From assembly GCA_000969725.1 (NCBI GenBank), contig JXSR01S048713.1: 24,739 bases of DNA; one strand, written 5' to 3'. Position 1 is the first letter of the stretch. Every line of letters starts with the position of its first letter. A program made the position numbers and the translations under genes. A model generated the notes under the pieces. That model was not told the DNA's origin, made no database searches, and was given only the letters and a program-made list of their open reading frames with translations. This document shows positions 18,401 through 23,515 of this stretch, in pieces. The DNA comes from Ophiothrix spiculata (Eukaryota; Echinodermata; Ophiuroidea; Amphilepidida; Ophiotrichidae).

Positions 18401-21184
18401 GTTAAACCAACCAAAACAAAGAAATACAGCTTTCAACACTATCATGTCTTTTTAGGCTACGATATTAGATCGATCAAGTAATTTAATCCTCATCTTCGAA
18501 GTACAAGCGATGAGTTCAATGCGTCAATGATACCTATAGCCTCGTTAGTCCAGACTAATACAGAGACATGAAGAAACAAATAGCTGGTATGGTTTTATTG
18601 TACTCTTGTGCGTGCATCTTGTTACATAAAAAAGTAAAGGTTAAACCAACGAAAAAAAGTTTTTTACTGAAGAAAAATTTCATTACTTTCAAGCTCACCA
18701 GTGAATTTTCTTTACATCGTTTTTCATAATATCATATGATTTGGCATACCTTTGAAGTTTTTACAGAAGACTAGTTTAGAGTTAACCGATTCAACGGTCA
18801 GTAGTTTCCATTGTGTAGGATCATTGGTTGTGAAACTGTTCATAATTCCTTTGCATTTCAAACACTTGTGGTTTTATTGATTTTGAAACACACATAGTAT
18901 CAAAGATCTGTGGTAGTTCTATTGAATCTTAATTTTAAGTTTATTATCCATGTGTTCCAAAATTTGTGGTTTAATAGCAGATATAAAATTGGTAAAATGT
19001 TTGTAGAAATTGCGGGAGGAAAGGACACAAGTCATAGTTTGTTGTAATGATGCAGTACATGTACCACTCAACAGATTCAAACTTCAACAATTAAGATGCA
19101 GGGGGAGTTCTTAGTATAAAAGTGGTTATATGGACAATACATGCCGCAAATTTGGGTAGCAAAATCAGGCTTTGGTATTTCAATCGGTCCTTTTTCTTTG
19201 CAAAATTTGGTATTTTAATGGGATTTCTAGTAAAACTTTCCAAATTTTTACTAAAATGTGCAATCTGGACCAAGTATACTTTAGGTCCCATCCAAAACTT
19301 TAGGGTTAGGGTTTAGAGTCAGGGTTGGGGTAGGGTTTGGGTATGTTTAGGTTTATGGTTAGGGTGTGTTCAGTGTTAGGGACGGGTCATGGTTATAGTG
19401 AGTTAGGGTTGGGTCACGGTTGGTGAGTTAGGGTCGGGTCATGGTTTCTAAATACAGTTTAATGTTTCCAAATCAAAAATGTAGTGCCATAATAGACTTC
19501 ACATGGGTGTGTTTTCTTATTTTTTCAGATTTCAAGACCCCTCTTGGAATATTTGTAATACTAGGCATTCATGTTCTCCCTGTCTGGTTATATGCACACT
19601 ATGCTGGGGTGTTCACACATACACTACTAATACCAGAGGTACTGGTGTACTTAGGCATTGTGTTTCTAAGTGGTGGAAGAGCTGTTGGTTCAGTGGTTGA
19701 GGTAGGTGTTGATTTTATGAACATATGCTGGGATGTTCGCATGTACACTATTAATACCAGAGGTACTGGTGTACTTAGGTATTGTGTCTGAGTGGTGGAA
19801 GAGCTGTTGATTTAGTGGTTGAGGTAGGTGTTGATTTTTATGAACACTATGCTGGGGTGTTCACACATACACTATTAATACCAGAGGTACCAGTGAACCT
19901 AGGCATTGTGTTTCTGAGGGGTGCAGTGCTTAAGTTGAGGTAAGACTTAGGTCACATACAAAGAGTTGTCGGCTGAGCTCCGGCTAAAACCTGCATGCGA
20001 GTTTTACGAGTTCACAGCAATACACCTTGAACTTAATGCTTAGAACTGCTTAGATCACATATAGAAAAACGGTCTTGGTCTAGTTGTAATGTTGATTTTT
20101 TGAGTGGGTTCAGATTGAGAGCTTGCCAGAATTTGGGAGAGCTCCTTTGCATCAGACACCTAGTAGTAAAAATGGTTAAATAAAAGGTGAACTCCGTCAA
20201 ACACTGTGAAAGCATCACCGAGCTCGCTCACAACTCATAGGTGTCTTGGGAAAGATATTTATTTTAAGCTAGTTCTTAGTGGAGCTCAGTCAGGACTCAC
20301 ACAAGCATCAGGCGCATATGACTATACATTGTACTTGTGGCGCATATGACTATACATTGTACTTTGATCATCACTTTTAGGCAGAAATTGTGAGGCTTTT
20401 CTTCATCCGTGAACATAGGTAATTCCATTTAGACACATCATAGATACCGATGTGCCAGTGTATGAAAAGCATCTGTGTCAGCTGCAGTAAAAATAATAAT
20501 AGGAAGAAGAATATACAAATAATAGCGCCATCAATCTAGTAATACTATTCCGAGGCGCAAACATGAAGTATAATACAATACAATTAAAGATAAAAACATT
20601 GAAATACAAAATACAGTTGTAGCGTGTTCAGCTATGCTCACATGTTTGTGTATCAATTCACAATATGATCAGGCTCACCTATTTGGTGTTGATCAAAGTA
20701 TAGCTTATGATCGATGCTCCCTTTGGCTGCTAGGGGGTTCATCTTTTATTGCCTAGGACCATAAAGGGCCAGCCAGGCACAATTACAAATACCTACCTTA
20801 GGGTCAAATAAGTACATTTTTGATTCACATGTCTTTATTTTCTGAGACTACTATTGGCATGTTCACACATAAGAATTTGGTCTGTCTATATTCTCACTCT
20901 AGAGCCGCTCACGATTAGTCATGACTATAATGAAGTGTGAACACACTTAAGACACTTGATAAGAATTGCATATTTTAAGCACCATTGGCTGCATGCCAAA
21001 AATCCCTACTCAATAGAGATGCTGACATGTGCTCTGGCAAAATATAATTGGCTTATGTGATATTTTTTTCATTTTTTTCCAGGTTTATTGTCTATGGGCT
21101 CATATACGGTTTCTTCTTAGTGGTGACAGCGACACCAAAACCAGTGAACAATTAAAGATGAAAAAGAACGCTGGTGGTACATAA
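6453..21184 (+). CDS. PI-synthase-like CDP-alcohol phosphatidyltransferase, split gene (joined exons, one missing)
   Basis: Six coding exons join in frame: 6453-6492, 12259-12357, 14976-15032, 17983-18103, 19529-19701 and 21083-21184. With the one missing exon the product would be about 215 residues, close to phosphatidylinositol synthase. The family are multi-pass ER or Golgi membrane enzymes that move a phosphatidyl group from CDP-diacylglycerol to an alcohol. The start reads MGYEVLLYVPNIIG-YIRI, like the VPN-IGY-RI start of CDIPT. The class signature is D-x2-D-G-x2-A-R-x8-G-x3-D-x3-D. Here D46 ends exon 2, and D67 and D71 (FDVVID) start the 14976 exon. The middle of the signature is not in the visible sequence and most likely lies in the gap 13404-13768. 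After the signature the protein departs from canonical CDIPT: VIDCIGRAMLW replaces the TDR region, and WGSFIASLEW...CTHSLGAQWK stands where the SHW...SHK segment would be. It is therefore probably a paralogue with an unknown alcohol substrate. Confidence 0.85.
6529..6760 (+). mobile_element. tRNA-derived SINE
   Basis: The head has a polymerase III A box (tggctgagcggttagagc, 6537-6554) and B box (GGTTCGAGCCC, 6581-6591) at tRNA-like spacing. The acceptor stem cannot pair (GGGGAGC has no matching 3' strand), so it is not a working tRNA gene. The body contains cctcgggcaagaaactttac, which resembles the conserved core of V-type SINEs. The 3' limit is uncertain. It lies 36 bp inside intron 1, next to the exon 1 donor. 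Confidence 0.65.
6761..8247. other. Intron 1, first part: little recognised
   Basis: AT-rich intron with no exon, RNA gene or complete transposon identified. A perfect 12-bp hairpin (ccatgacttgac-actaa-gtcaagtcatgg) lies at 7190-7218. Two related ccgacc...ccctatttttt blocks occur near 7410 and 7640. The short frame at 6907 ending in acaag|gtaag has a donor-like end but no acceptor or homology, so it was not called. Confidence 0.45.
8248..8313. mobile_element. Partial copy of the TTAA-flanked MITE
   Basis: Matches the right-hand end of the element at 9749-10106 (from cggaatcaagtga through atgaattgcacct), with an internal deletion of about 39 bp. It ends directly at TTAA (8314-8317). The left part of the element is missing. 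Confidence 0.6.
8325..8720. repeat. Long palindrome: about 170-200-bp arms around a short spacer
   Basis: The left arm (to about 8497) reversed and complemented matches the right arm (from about 8513). Both run through gcgcc..atat, aaggt, agggtcc, ttggtctcat, aaattggtaaaaggcat and tctgagaaaat in the same order. The arms are diverged by substitutions and small gaps. A third, single-arm relative lies at 10175-10400. This is probably an old foldback transposon. Confidence 0.7.
8721..9748. other. Intron 1, middle part: repeat remnants only
   Basis: The blocks tatgttttggatgttagaac..ctgattaatatgat (near 8790) and ttcctatgttttggatgttagaac (near 9695) are copies of the same dispersed repeat that also occurs near 10440. 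No exon, RNA gene or complete transposon was recognised. A GC-rich patch (agagggggcaaatgcccc) is near 9134. Confidence 0.4.
9749..10106. mobile_element. piggyBac-like MITE flanked by TTAA
   Basis: The left end AGGGGCAATTCATGATC and the inverted right end AGGTGCAATTCATGATT match at 15 of 17 positions. TTAA lies directly outside both ends (9745-9748 and 10107-10110), as expected for piggyBac-type insertion. The 358-bp element contains no transposase. A truncated relative lies at 8248-8313, so the family has moved at least twice here. Confidence 0.7.
10175..10618. mobile_element. Inverted-repeat element with TGTGCCCCGTCATAT termini
   Basis: The left end tgtgccccgtcatatcaaaa, continuing into ggtacctta, is repeated in inverse orientation at the right end (taaggtactttagatatgat, then ggggcaca, 10591-10618). 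The left half is related to the arms of the palindrome at 8325-8720. No coding sequence is present, and the target duplication is unclear. Confidence 0.6.
10620..10990. repeat. AT-rich degenerate tandem repeat
   Basis: Four or five diverged units contain ggccataataaaaata, then acttatgyttgt, then aaaatgtattttttaattttt. Unit length is roughly 75-95 bp. No coding potential is seen. Confidence 0.65.
11190..12110. repeat. AGGTCA-rich tandem repeat in intron 1
   Basis: A unit of about 186 bp (aggtcattt at 11261 and 11447, with a diverged relative near 11970) carries many nuclear-receptor half-sites. About fifteen AGGTCA or TGACCT words lie between 11197 and 11555, several as the extended TCAAGGTCA form, and three in quick succession near 11528-11552. 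The origin looks like simple duplication of a repeat. Whether it binds receptors is unknown. It is about 1.1 kb upstream of exon 2. Confidence 0.65.
12259..12357 (+). CDS. Coding exon 2 of the phosphatidyltransferase-like gene
   Basis: Runs from acceptor CTGTGCAG|GA to donor GATG|GTATGT, phase 1 at both ends, 99 bp. It completes the split Gly and adds residues 15-46, YIRIILLLAACFCY then a second hydrophobic stretch FLILYITNIILD. This is one or two membrane helices, and the last residue is the first Asp of the catalytic signature. The next codon starts with G, as in the LLDxFDG or LLDGxDG sequence of phosphatidylinositol synthases. Confidence 0.88.
12358..13403. other. Intron 2, first part: AT-rich, no exon found
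   Basis: Searched by eye in all plus-strand frames for the missing DGxxAR...FGAW exon; none is visible. The stretch is very AT-rich with many A and T runs and no complete repeat element recognised. Confidence 0.5.
13404..13768. other. Assembly gap (365 N), likely hiding the missing catalytic exon
   Basis: All bases are N, so open frames across it are artefacts. It lies in the only interval where splice phases of the phosphatidyltransferase gene fail to join: exon 2 ends in phase 1 and the 14976 exon starts in phase 0. From the family spacing D-x2-D-G-x2-A-R-x8-G-x3-D the missing exon should be 56 bp (2 bases plus 18 codons). Confidence 0.9.
13769..14081. other. Intron after the gap: nothing recognised
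   Basis: Sequence from the gap edge to the next inverted-repeat element. It contains no splice-bounded exon matching the family and no repeat that I recognise. Confidence 0.45.
14082..14310. mobile_element. Inverted-repeat element with CAGGG termini, hAT-like
   Basis: The left end CAGGGGTTGCCTTTAC and the inverted right end CAGGGTTCGACTTTAC are similar but diverged. The interior has direct and inverted copies of caggtccttc / gaaggacc and a gggaccgacggtcc palindrome, recalling the aaggggtcc palindromes of the element at 374-734. ACTGAT and AGTGAT flank it, a possible but imperfect target duplication. Confidence 0.5.
14311..14975. other. Intron before the FDVVID exon
   Basis: No further exon is seen. 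A pair of inverted words, gcttcactgggttc (near 14781) and ggaaccagtgaagc (near 14849), may be the ends of a small old element. The stretch ends in a T-rich tract and acceptor used by the 14976 exon. Confidence 0.4.
14976..15032 (+). CDS. Catalytic-Asp exon of the phosphatidyltransferase-like gene (probably exon 4)
   Basis: Runs from the T-rich acceptor tctccttttcag to donor TATGCC|GTAAGT, 57 bp, phase 0 on both sides. Encodes FDVVIDCIGRAMLWSRLYA. D67 and D71 are spaced D-x3-D, the last two Asp of the CDP-alcohol phosphatidyltransferase signature; the last one is the proposed catalytic base in this family. The preceding residues (expected to end in G-A-W or similar) come from the missing exon. 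Confidence 0.88.
15033..15500. other. Intron after the FDVVID exon: nothing recognised
   Basis: AT-rich intron with no exon or complete mobile element seen. Confidence 0.4.
15501..15791. repeat. Foldback element with perfect 37-bp arms
   Basis: The left arm 15501-15537 (atgatattaataaaatatat through aagagcatt) is the exact reverse complement of 15755-15791. The interior holds A and T runs and near-repeats of atgcgatatgc. No coding sequence is present. Perfect arms suggest a young insertion or gene conversion between the arms. Confidence 0.75.
15792..16412. other. Intron stretch with diverged repeats
   Basis: No gene is recognised. The word gttaccagaaacaaac near 16011 is the inverse of gttgtttctggtaac at 15627, so the foldback family may extend past 15791. 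Related ..gtttaaacagtcaaagtt.. and ..gattgaaacaatcaaagtt.. blocks recur near 16228 and 16335. Confidence 0.4.
16413..16532. repeat. Near-perfect hairpin, 53-bp arms and 14-base loop
   Basis: The arms 16413-16465 and 16480-16532 match at 50 of 53 positions. They begin gtgatggtaaaaatata and close with ttccatttcac / gtgaaatggaa. The loop aaGCCgataGGCga can itself pair 3 bp. Short flanking words ATGAGT and ATGAAT may be a target duplication. It is most likely a compact foldback transposon. Confidence 0.85.
16557..16803. mobile_element. MITE with about 33-bp inverted ends
   Basis: The left end ttatataactcatctataga (continuing ttatagtcatttga) returns inverted at the right end (tcaaatgactagaatctatg, then gatgagttatataa) with about two mismatches. 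Inside are two copies of an actatcaaac(a/g)gatgacagtgatagta block. It starts 24 bp after the hairpin at 16413-16532. Confidence 0.7.
16804..17365. other. Intron stretch with an unsupported open frame
   Basis: A plus-strand 84-codon frame at 16817-17071 has no recognisable domain, no signal peptide and no splice fit with the surrounding gene, so it is not called. The rest is AT-rich intron. Confidence 0.4.
17366..17746. mobile_element. hAT-like MITE with perfect 8-bp target duplication
   Basis: The flanks GCCATCAT at 17358-17365 and 17747-17754 are identical. The ends are CATAGGCGGCGGAA and, inverted, CAGTGACGGTGGAA (10 of 14 match), with CA...TG termini usual for hAT elements. The interior has ccccct-rich edges and AT-rich sequence. 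An 80-codon frame inside (17469-17711) has no recognisable domain. Confidence 0.7.
17983..18103 (+). CDS. Coding exon of the phosphatidyltransferase-like gene (probably exon 5)
   Basis: Runs from acceptor CTTTTTACAG|TGG to donor GAAAA|GTAAGT, phase 0 in and phase 1 out, 121 bp. Encodes residues 85-124: WGSFIASLEWCVFVCTHSLG then AQWKASFVKAPWIAQKVMEK. The first part is a hydrophobic helix; the rest is a Lys/Trp-rich loop. The position matches the region of PI synthase with the S-LDV...H...S segment, but the SHK-type motif is not kept. Confidence 0.88.
18177..18654. repeat. Direct tandem duplication, period 239 bp
   Basis: Two copies of a block starting acaaagaaatacagctttca lie head to tail (18177 and 18416). 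They differ at about eight positions, so they are roughly 97 percent identical by eye. The duplication lies in the intron that follows the 17983 exon and includes no coding sequence. Confidence 0.85.
18655..19299. other. Intron stretch with nothing recognised
   Basis: AT-rich intron sequence. Open frames on both strands around 19091-19316 are mutually overlapping and show no domain. Confidence 0.4.
19300..19440 (+). repeat. Degenerate telomere-like TTAGGG tract
   Basis: Six TTAGGG hexamers and many one-off variants lie in about 140 bp. The second half forms a higher-order repeat of about 25-27 bp (gttaggg, gggtca, ggtta/ggttg, gtga) present three times. TTAGGG is the telomere repeat of many animals. 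This short, impure, internal tract ends 88 bp before the next exon. Confidence 0.75.
19529..19701 (+). CDS. Coding exon of the phosphatidyltransferase-like gene (probably exon 6)
   Basis: Runs from acceptor TTTTTTCAG|AT to donor GAG|GTAGGT, phase 1 in and phase 0 out, 173 bp. It completes a split Asn and encodes residues 126-182: FKTPLGIFVILGIHVLPVWL then a loop and IPEVLVYLGIVFLSGGRAVG, SVVE. Two membrane helices are visible. The 3' part is duplicated twice immediately downstream (19716-19945). Confidence 0.88.
19592..19945 (+). repeat. Three tandem 124-bp copies of the 3' half of the preceding exon
   Basis: The block around atgctgggrtgttc starts at 19601, 19725 and 19849, exactly 124 bp apart each time. 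Copy 1 is the real exon end plus its donor. Copy 2 keeps GAGGTAGGT but has lost a base (tgtgtctgag for tgtgtttctaag) and breaks frame. Copy 3 keeps an open frame with IPEVPVNLGIVFL and ends GAG|GTAAGA, a better donor than copy 1. Neither extra copy has an acceptor before it. Confidence 0.85.
19716..19945 (+). pseudogene. Decayed partial exon duplicates
   Basis: Copies 2 and 3 of the 124-bp unit are exon fragments stranded in the intron. Reading on from copy 1 gives a stop at 19789-19791, so using the downstream donors would truncate the protein. They are probably non-functional, although copy 3 has kept its frame and donor. Confidence 0.65.
19946..21082. other. Last intron: a 28-bp duplication, otherwise nothing recognised
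   Basis: The word ggcgcatatgactatacatt, continuing gtactt, is repeated at 20311 and 20339 (period 28). No exon, RNA gene or complete transposon was recognised. The intron ends in a long T-rich tract and acceptor ttttttttccag. Confidence 0.45.
21083..21184 (+). CDS. Last coding exon of the phosphatidyltransferase-like gene (probably exon 7)
   Basis: The acceptor TTTTTTCCAG|GTT joins in phase 0. Encodes 33 residues, VYCLWAHIRFLLSGDSDTKT then SEQLKMKKNAGGT, followed by TAA at 21182-21184. The first dozen residues finish the last membrane helix, and the rest is a polar, Lys-rich tail as in other family members. No ER-retrieval dilysine sits at the very C-terminus. Confidence 0.87.
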   Translation, partial: VYCLWAHIRFLLSGDSDTKTSEQLKMKKNAGGT

Positions 21185-21424
21185 ATCTGAAGTTTTTGGA
21201 ATCAGGGATGATAGTCCGTTTGTTCCAAAGTTATTGAAAATAAGTTACAATTATGTTCTCCTCAATAACCTTGAAGTAAAATGATATCATGCCATAAAAT
21301 ATCCTGATATGGAAAATGTGTGAATGAACTGAATTCCCTGAAGGAAAATTCCTAAAATCTTGCATTCCAGAGTAAATCAACTTGAATTTTACTGCTCTGA
21401 AGATGTAAATGAGGCAGTACTTAT

Positions 21425-21764
21425 CCCGGGGGGGGTGGGGGGTACTCAACTTTGGTCTGAACGGGGGTGTGCGGCTCGGACCGTTGAACCAATACCCATC
21501 TTTAAGGGTATTTTTGAGAAAAAGTGCACCCATGTTTAGGGATTTTGCTCCAAAAATAGGCTGATTTTTCAAAATTTTCTGGGCTCGCAAAATTTCACCT
21601 TTTGGGGACCATTTTAGCATATTTTCTTGAAAATGTGACCCATGTTTAAGGATTTTGGTGCTAAAAATGGGACCCATGTTTAGGGATTGTTTGTGAAAAA
21701 GCGACCCATTCCAGCGGCACATCCCCGTATACCTTAATATGTGAGTCCCCCCCCCCCCCCCGGG
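21425..21764. mobile_element. Inverted-repeat element with poly-G/poly-C ends and perfect 8-bp target duplication
   Basis: GTACTTAT flanks it on both sides (21417-21424 and 21765-21772). The ends are cccggggggggtggggggta followed by ctca, and the inverse gtgagtccccccccc...ccggg. The interior has several gacccatgtttagggatttt-like units. A minus-strand frame (21231-21893) crosses it but is the repeat itself and is not a gene. It lies about 240 bp after the stop codon of the phosphatidyltransferase gene, in its likely 3' UTR or immediate flank. Confidence 0.75.
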
Positions 21765-21848
21765 GTACTTATAAACAATAAGCTTTATTAACTGTAGGCA
21801 ACTGAAATCCAATTCCGTGAGCTTCTTTGCACTTTGCAGACAACTTAT

Positions 21849-22169
21849 ACCCTGGTCACACAACCTTGCGGCGATGTTATGATGTGGCGTCATTCCGGGT
21901 ACAATTCAGCGGACACCGGTCTGACACCAGCCGGTGACCAGCCAGAGACTGGACGGTGACCGTGAGCCATTAGAGTTTCCAGAAGCATGCTGCAAGAATT
22001 TTATTCTGAGGTAAAACCTTGCGGCTTGTATACAATGTCTTTTATTATGGTCTAATAACTCTAAATGCTCGCAAGCATTCACCGGTGTCATAATGATGTC
22101 ATACCGACGTTGCGGCTTCCGTCGTCTTACCAGACACTGGTCAGCGACCGGTGGTTATGTGACCAGGGT
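21849..22169. mobile_element. Inverted-repeat element with ACCCTGGTCACA termini
   Basis: Begins accctggtcacacaacc and ends ggttatgtgaccagggt, inverted repeats of 17 bp with one mismatch. The interior has several accggt and aaccttgcggc words in both orientations. It has no coding capacity and no clear target duplication. It lies 77 bp after the previous element. Confidence 0.65.
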
Positions 22170-22204
22170 GTTTTACTGTGTGATTGTGCATGTAGAGAGT
22201 AGCA

Positions 22205-22210
22205 AATAAA
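22205..22210 (+). terminator. First AATAAA after the phosphatidyltransferase stop
   Basis: AATAAA at 22205-22210 is the nearest canonical poly(A) signal downstream of the TAA at 21182. Using it would put both preceding transposon-like elements inside a roughly 1-kb 3' UTR. Other AATAAA words follow near 22332, 23035 and 23110, and a variant signal closer to the stop cannot be excluded. Confidence 0.3.
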
Positions 22211-23413
22211 TGTGCAAGCAGTTAAAAAATTTATAAAAGTGTGATATAAATAATTTAGTATCATGTAACATCGGATGTAACATTTGACCATAATGTCAAT
22301 TAAATGACAAAGATCAATATTTAAACTTTCATAATAAAATTCCAAATTGAAAAACTACCTTGTTTTCCAAAGATCAATATTTTTAGTTAAACTACATACA
22401 CTTGTGTAACCTCATTACAAAATGTTCTAGCCAGTCTACTTATATAAGAAGATATCGTGTTTTAAAAAGTTATTTTAAGTGACAGACGAGGCCATTGACT
22501 TGTTCAAACTGCTTATCATGTTTATAGTACAACAGTGGTTACTTTTTCTCTGCATTTTTCTAACATTTAGATTTTTAAGTAAGCTTATGGAAGATACATG
22601 CTATAGGCCTGACTTTGATTTTTGCTGACGTCAACCTGTTGTTAAACTCAAAATTTGTTTAACTCGAAAGCACATGCTCCGCCCCGATGATTTCATGTTA
22701 ACCAGTTTCCACTGTATTGGAATGTGATATTTTTGTCTGTGTAGGCCTATGCTACAATCAATGCATTATGTGATATTATGAATGACTAGAACTTGTAACA
22801 AAATATAACTTTATTTTATTAAGCTTTTATAGATGAAGACAAAATGGCTTTTGTGATATTGAGCTCCTGAAGAAACATATTGTATATGTATATTGTGTTA
22901 ATATATATTAATCATACAATTCTAATGTACTGTTCATCATTTTTTCCATTGATTTCTCAGGATTTGAATACAGGATTGACAAACAGTATTATTGATATGT
23001 TCTTTTTCATTAGGTTTGTAAATATTTAAAATCATGAATAAATCAATCACTAGAACTAAATAGTGTTAAAGTCAATATAAGATATAATATTGTGACCAAT
23101 CCAGATTTTAATAAAGTCGCCACCATCACTTAATCCTTGCTCCAAGACTGTACTTGTTAATTCATTTTGTAAAGCACCTTAGAGTGTAAATGACCGAATT
23201 GTCTTGCCTAAAAATAATGTAAATGCACTGTAAAGTGGGATGACTTTGAACGTTAGGGTGACTTTGAACAAAATTTTGACAAGGTACTTCATGATTGACT
23301 CATCTCGCTTGACAGTGGTTTGTAGTAAGGTTGGGCCAATCCACCCTAAATCGGTAATTGCCGATTCCCGATTCAATTTTCAAATAACCGATCCCGATTT
23401 TGTTATGAAGTCA
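22211..23413. other. 3' flank: no gene recognised
   Basis: AT-rich sequence. Short open frames on both strands lack domains or splice fit. A stretch near 23345-23400 repeats ccgattcccgatt / ccgatcccgatt words, a simple degenerate repeat. Confidence 0.45.
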
Positions 23414-23414
23414 T

Positions 23415-23515
23415 GAAGAATCCATAAGAAGTATTGGTTCGTGATTCCGAATCCACGAGGCGCAGCCGAGTGGATTTGGAGATCACGAACCATTAACTTC
23501 GAGTGGATTCTTCGA
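23415..23515. repeat. Palindromic foldback with GGC/GCC apex
   Basis: Arms of about 42-45 nt run gaagaatcca...ggttcgtgatt...aatccac on the left and gtggattt...atcacgaacc...tggattcttc on the right, with several mismatches. The apex is CAC-gaGGCgcaGCCga-GTG. The plan is the same as the hairpin at 16413-16532, whose apex is CAC-aaGCCgataGGCga-GTG. Confidence 0.7.

Noticed and set aside
19702-19791. Extension of the 19529 exon to the stop at 19791
   Set aside because: The donor at 19702 joins in phase to the last exon, whose Trp-rich helix and Lys tail fit the family. The extension is a frame-broken duplicate.
21231-21893. Minus-strand frame of 220 codons
   Set aside because: It reads through the element at 21425-21764 and its tandem units. 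Poly-G/poly-C ends give Gly and Pro runs, and there is no domain or splice fit.
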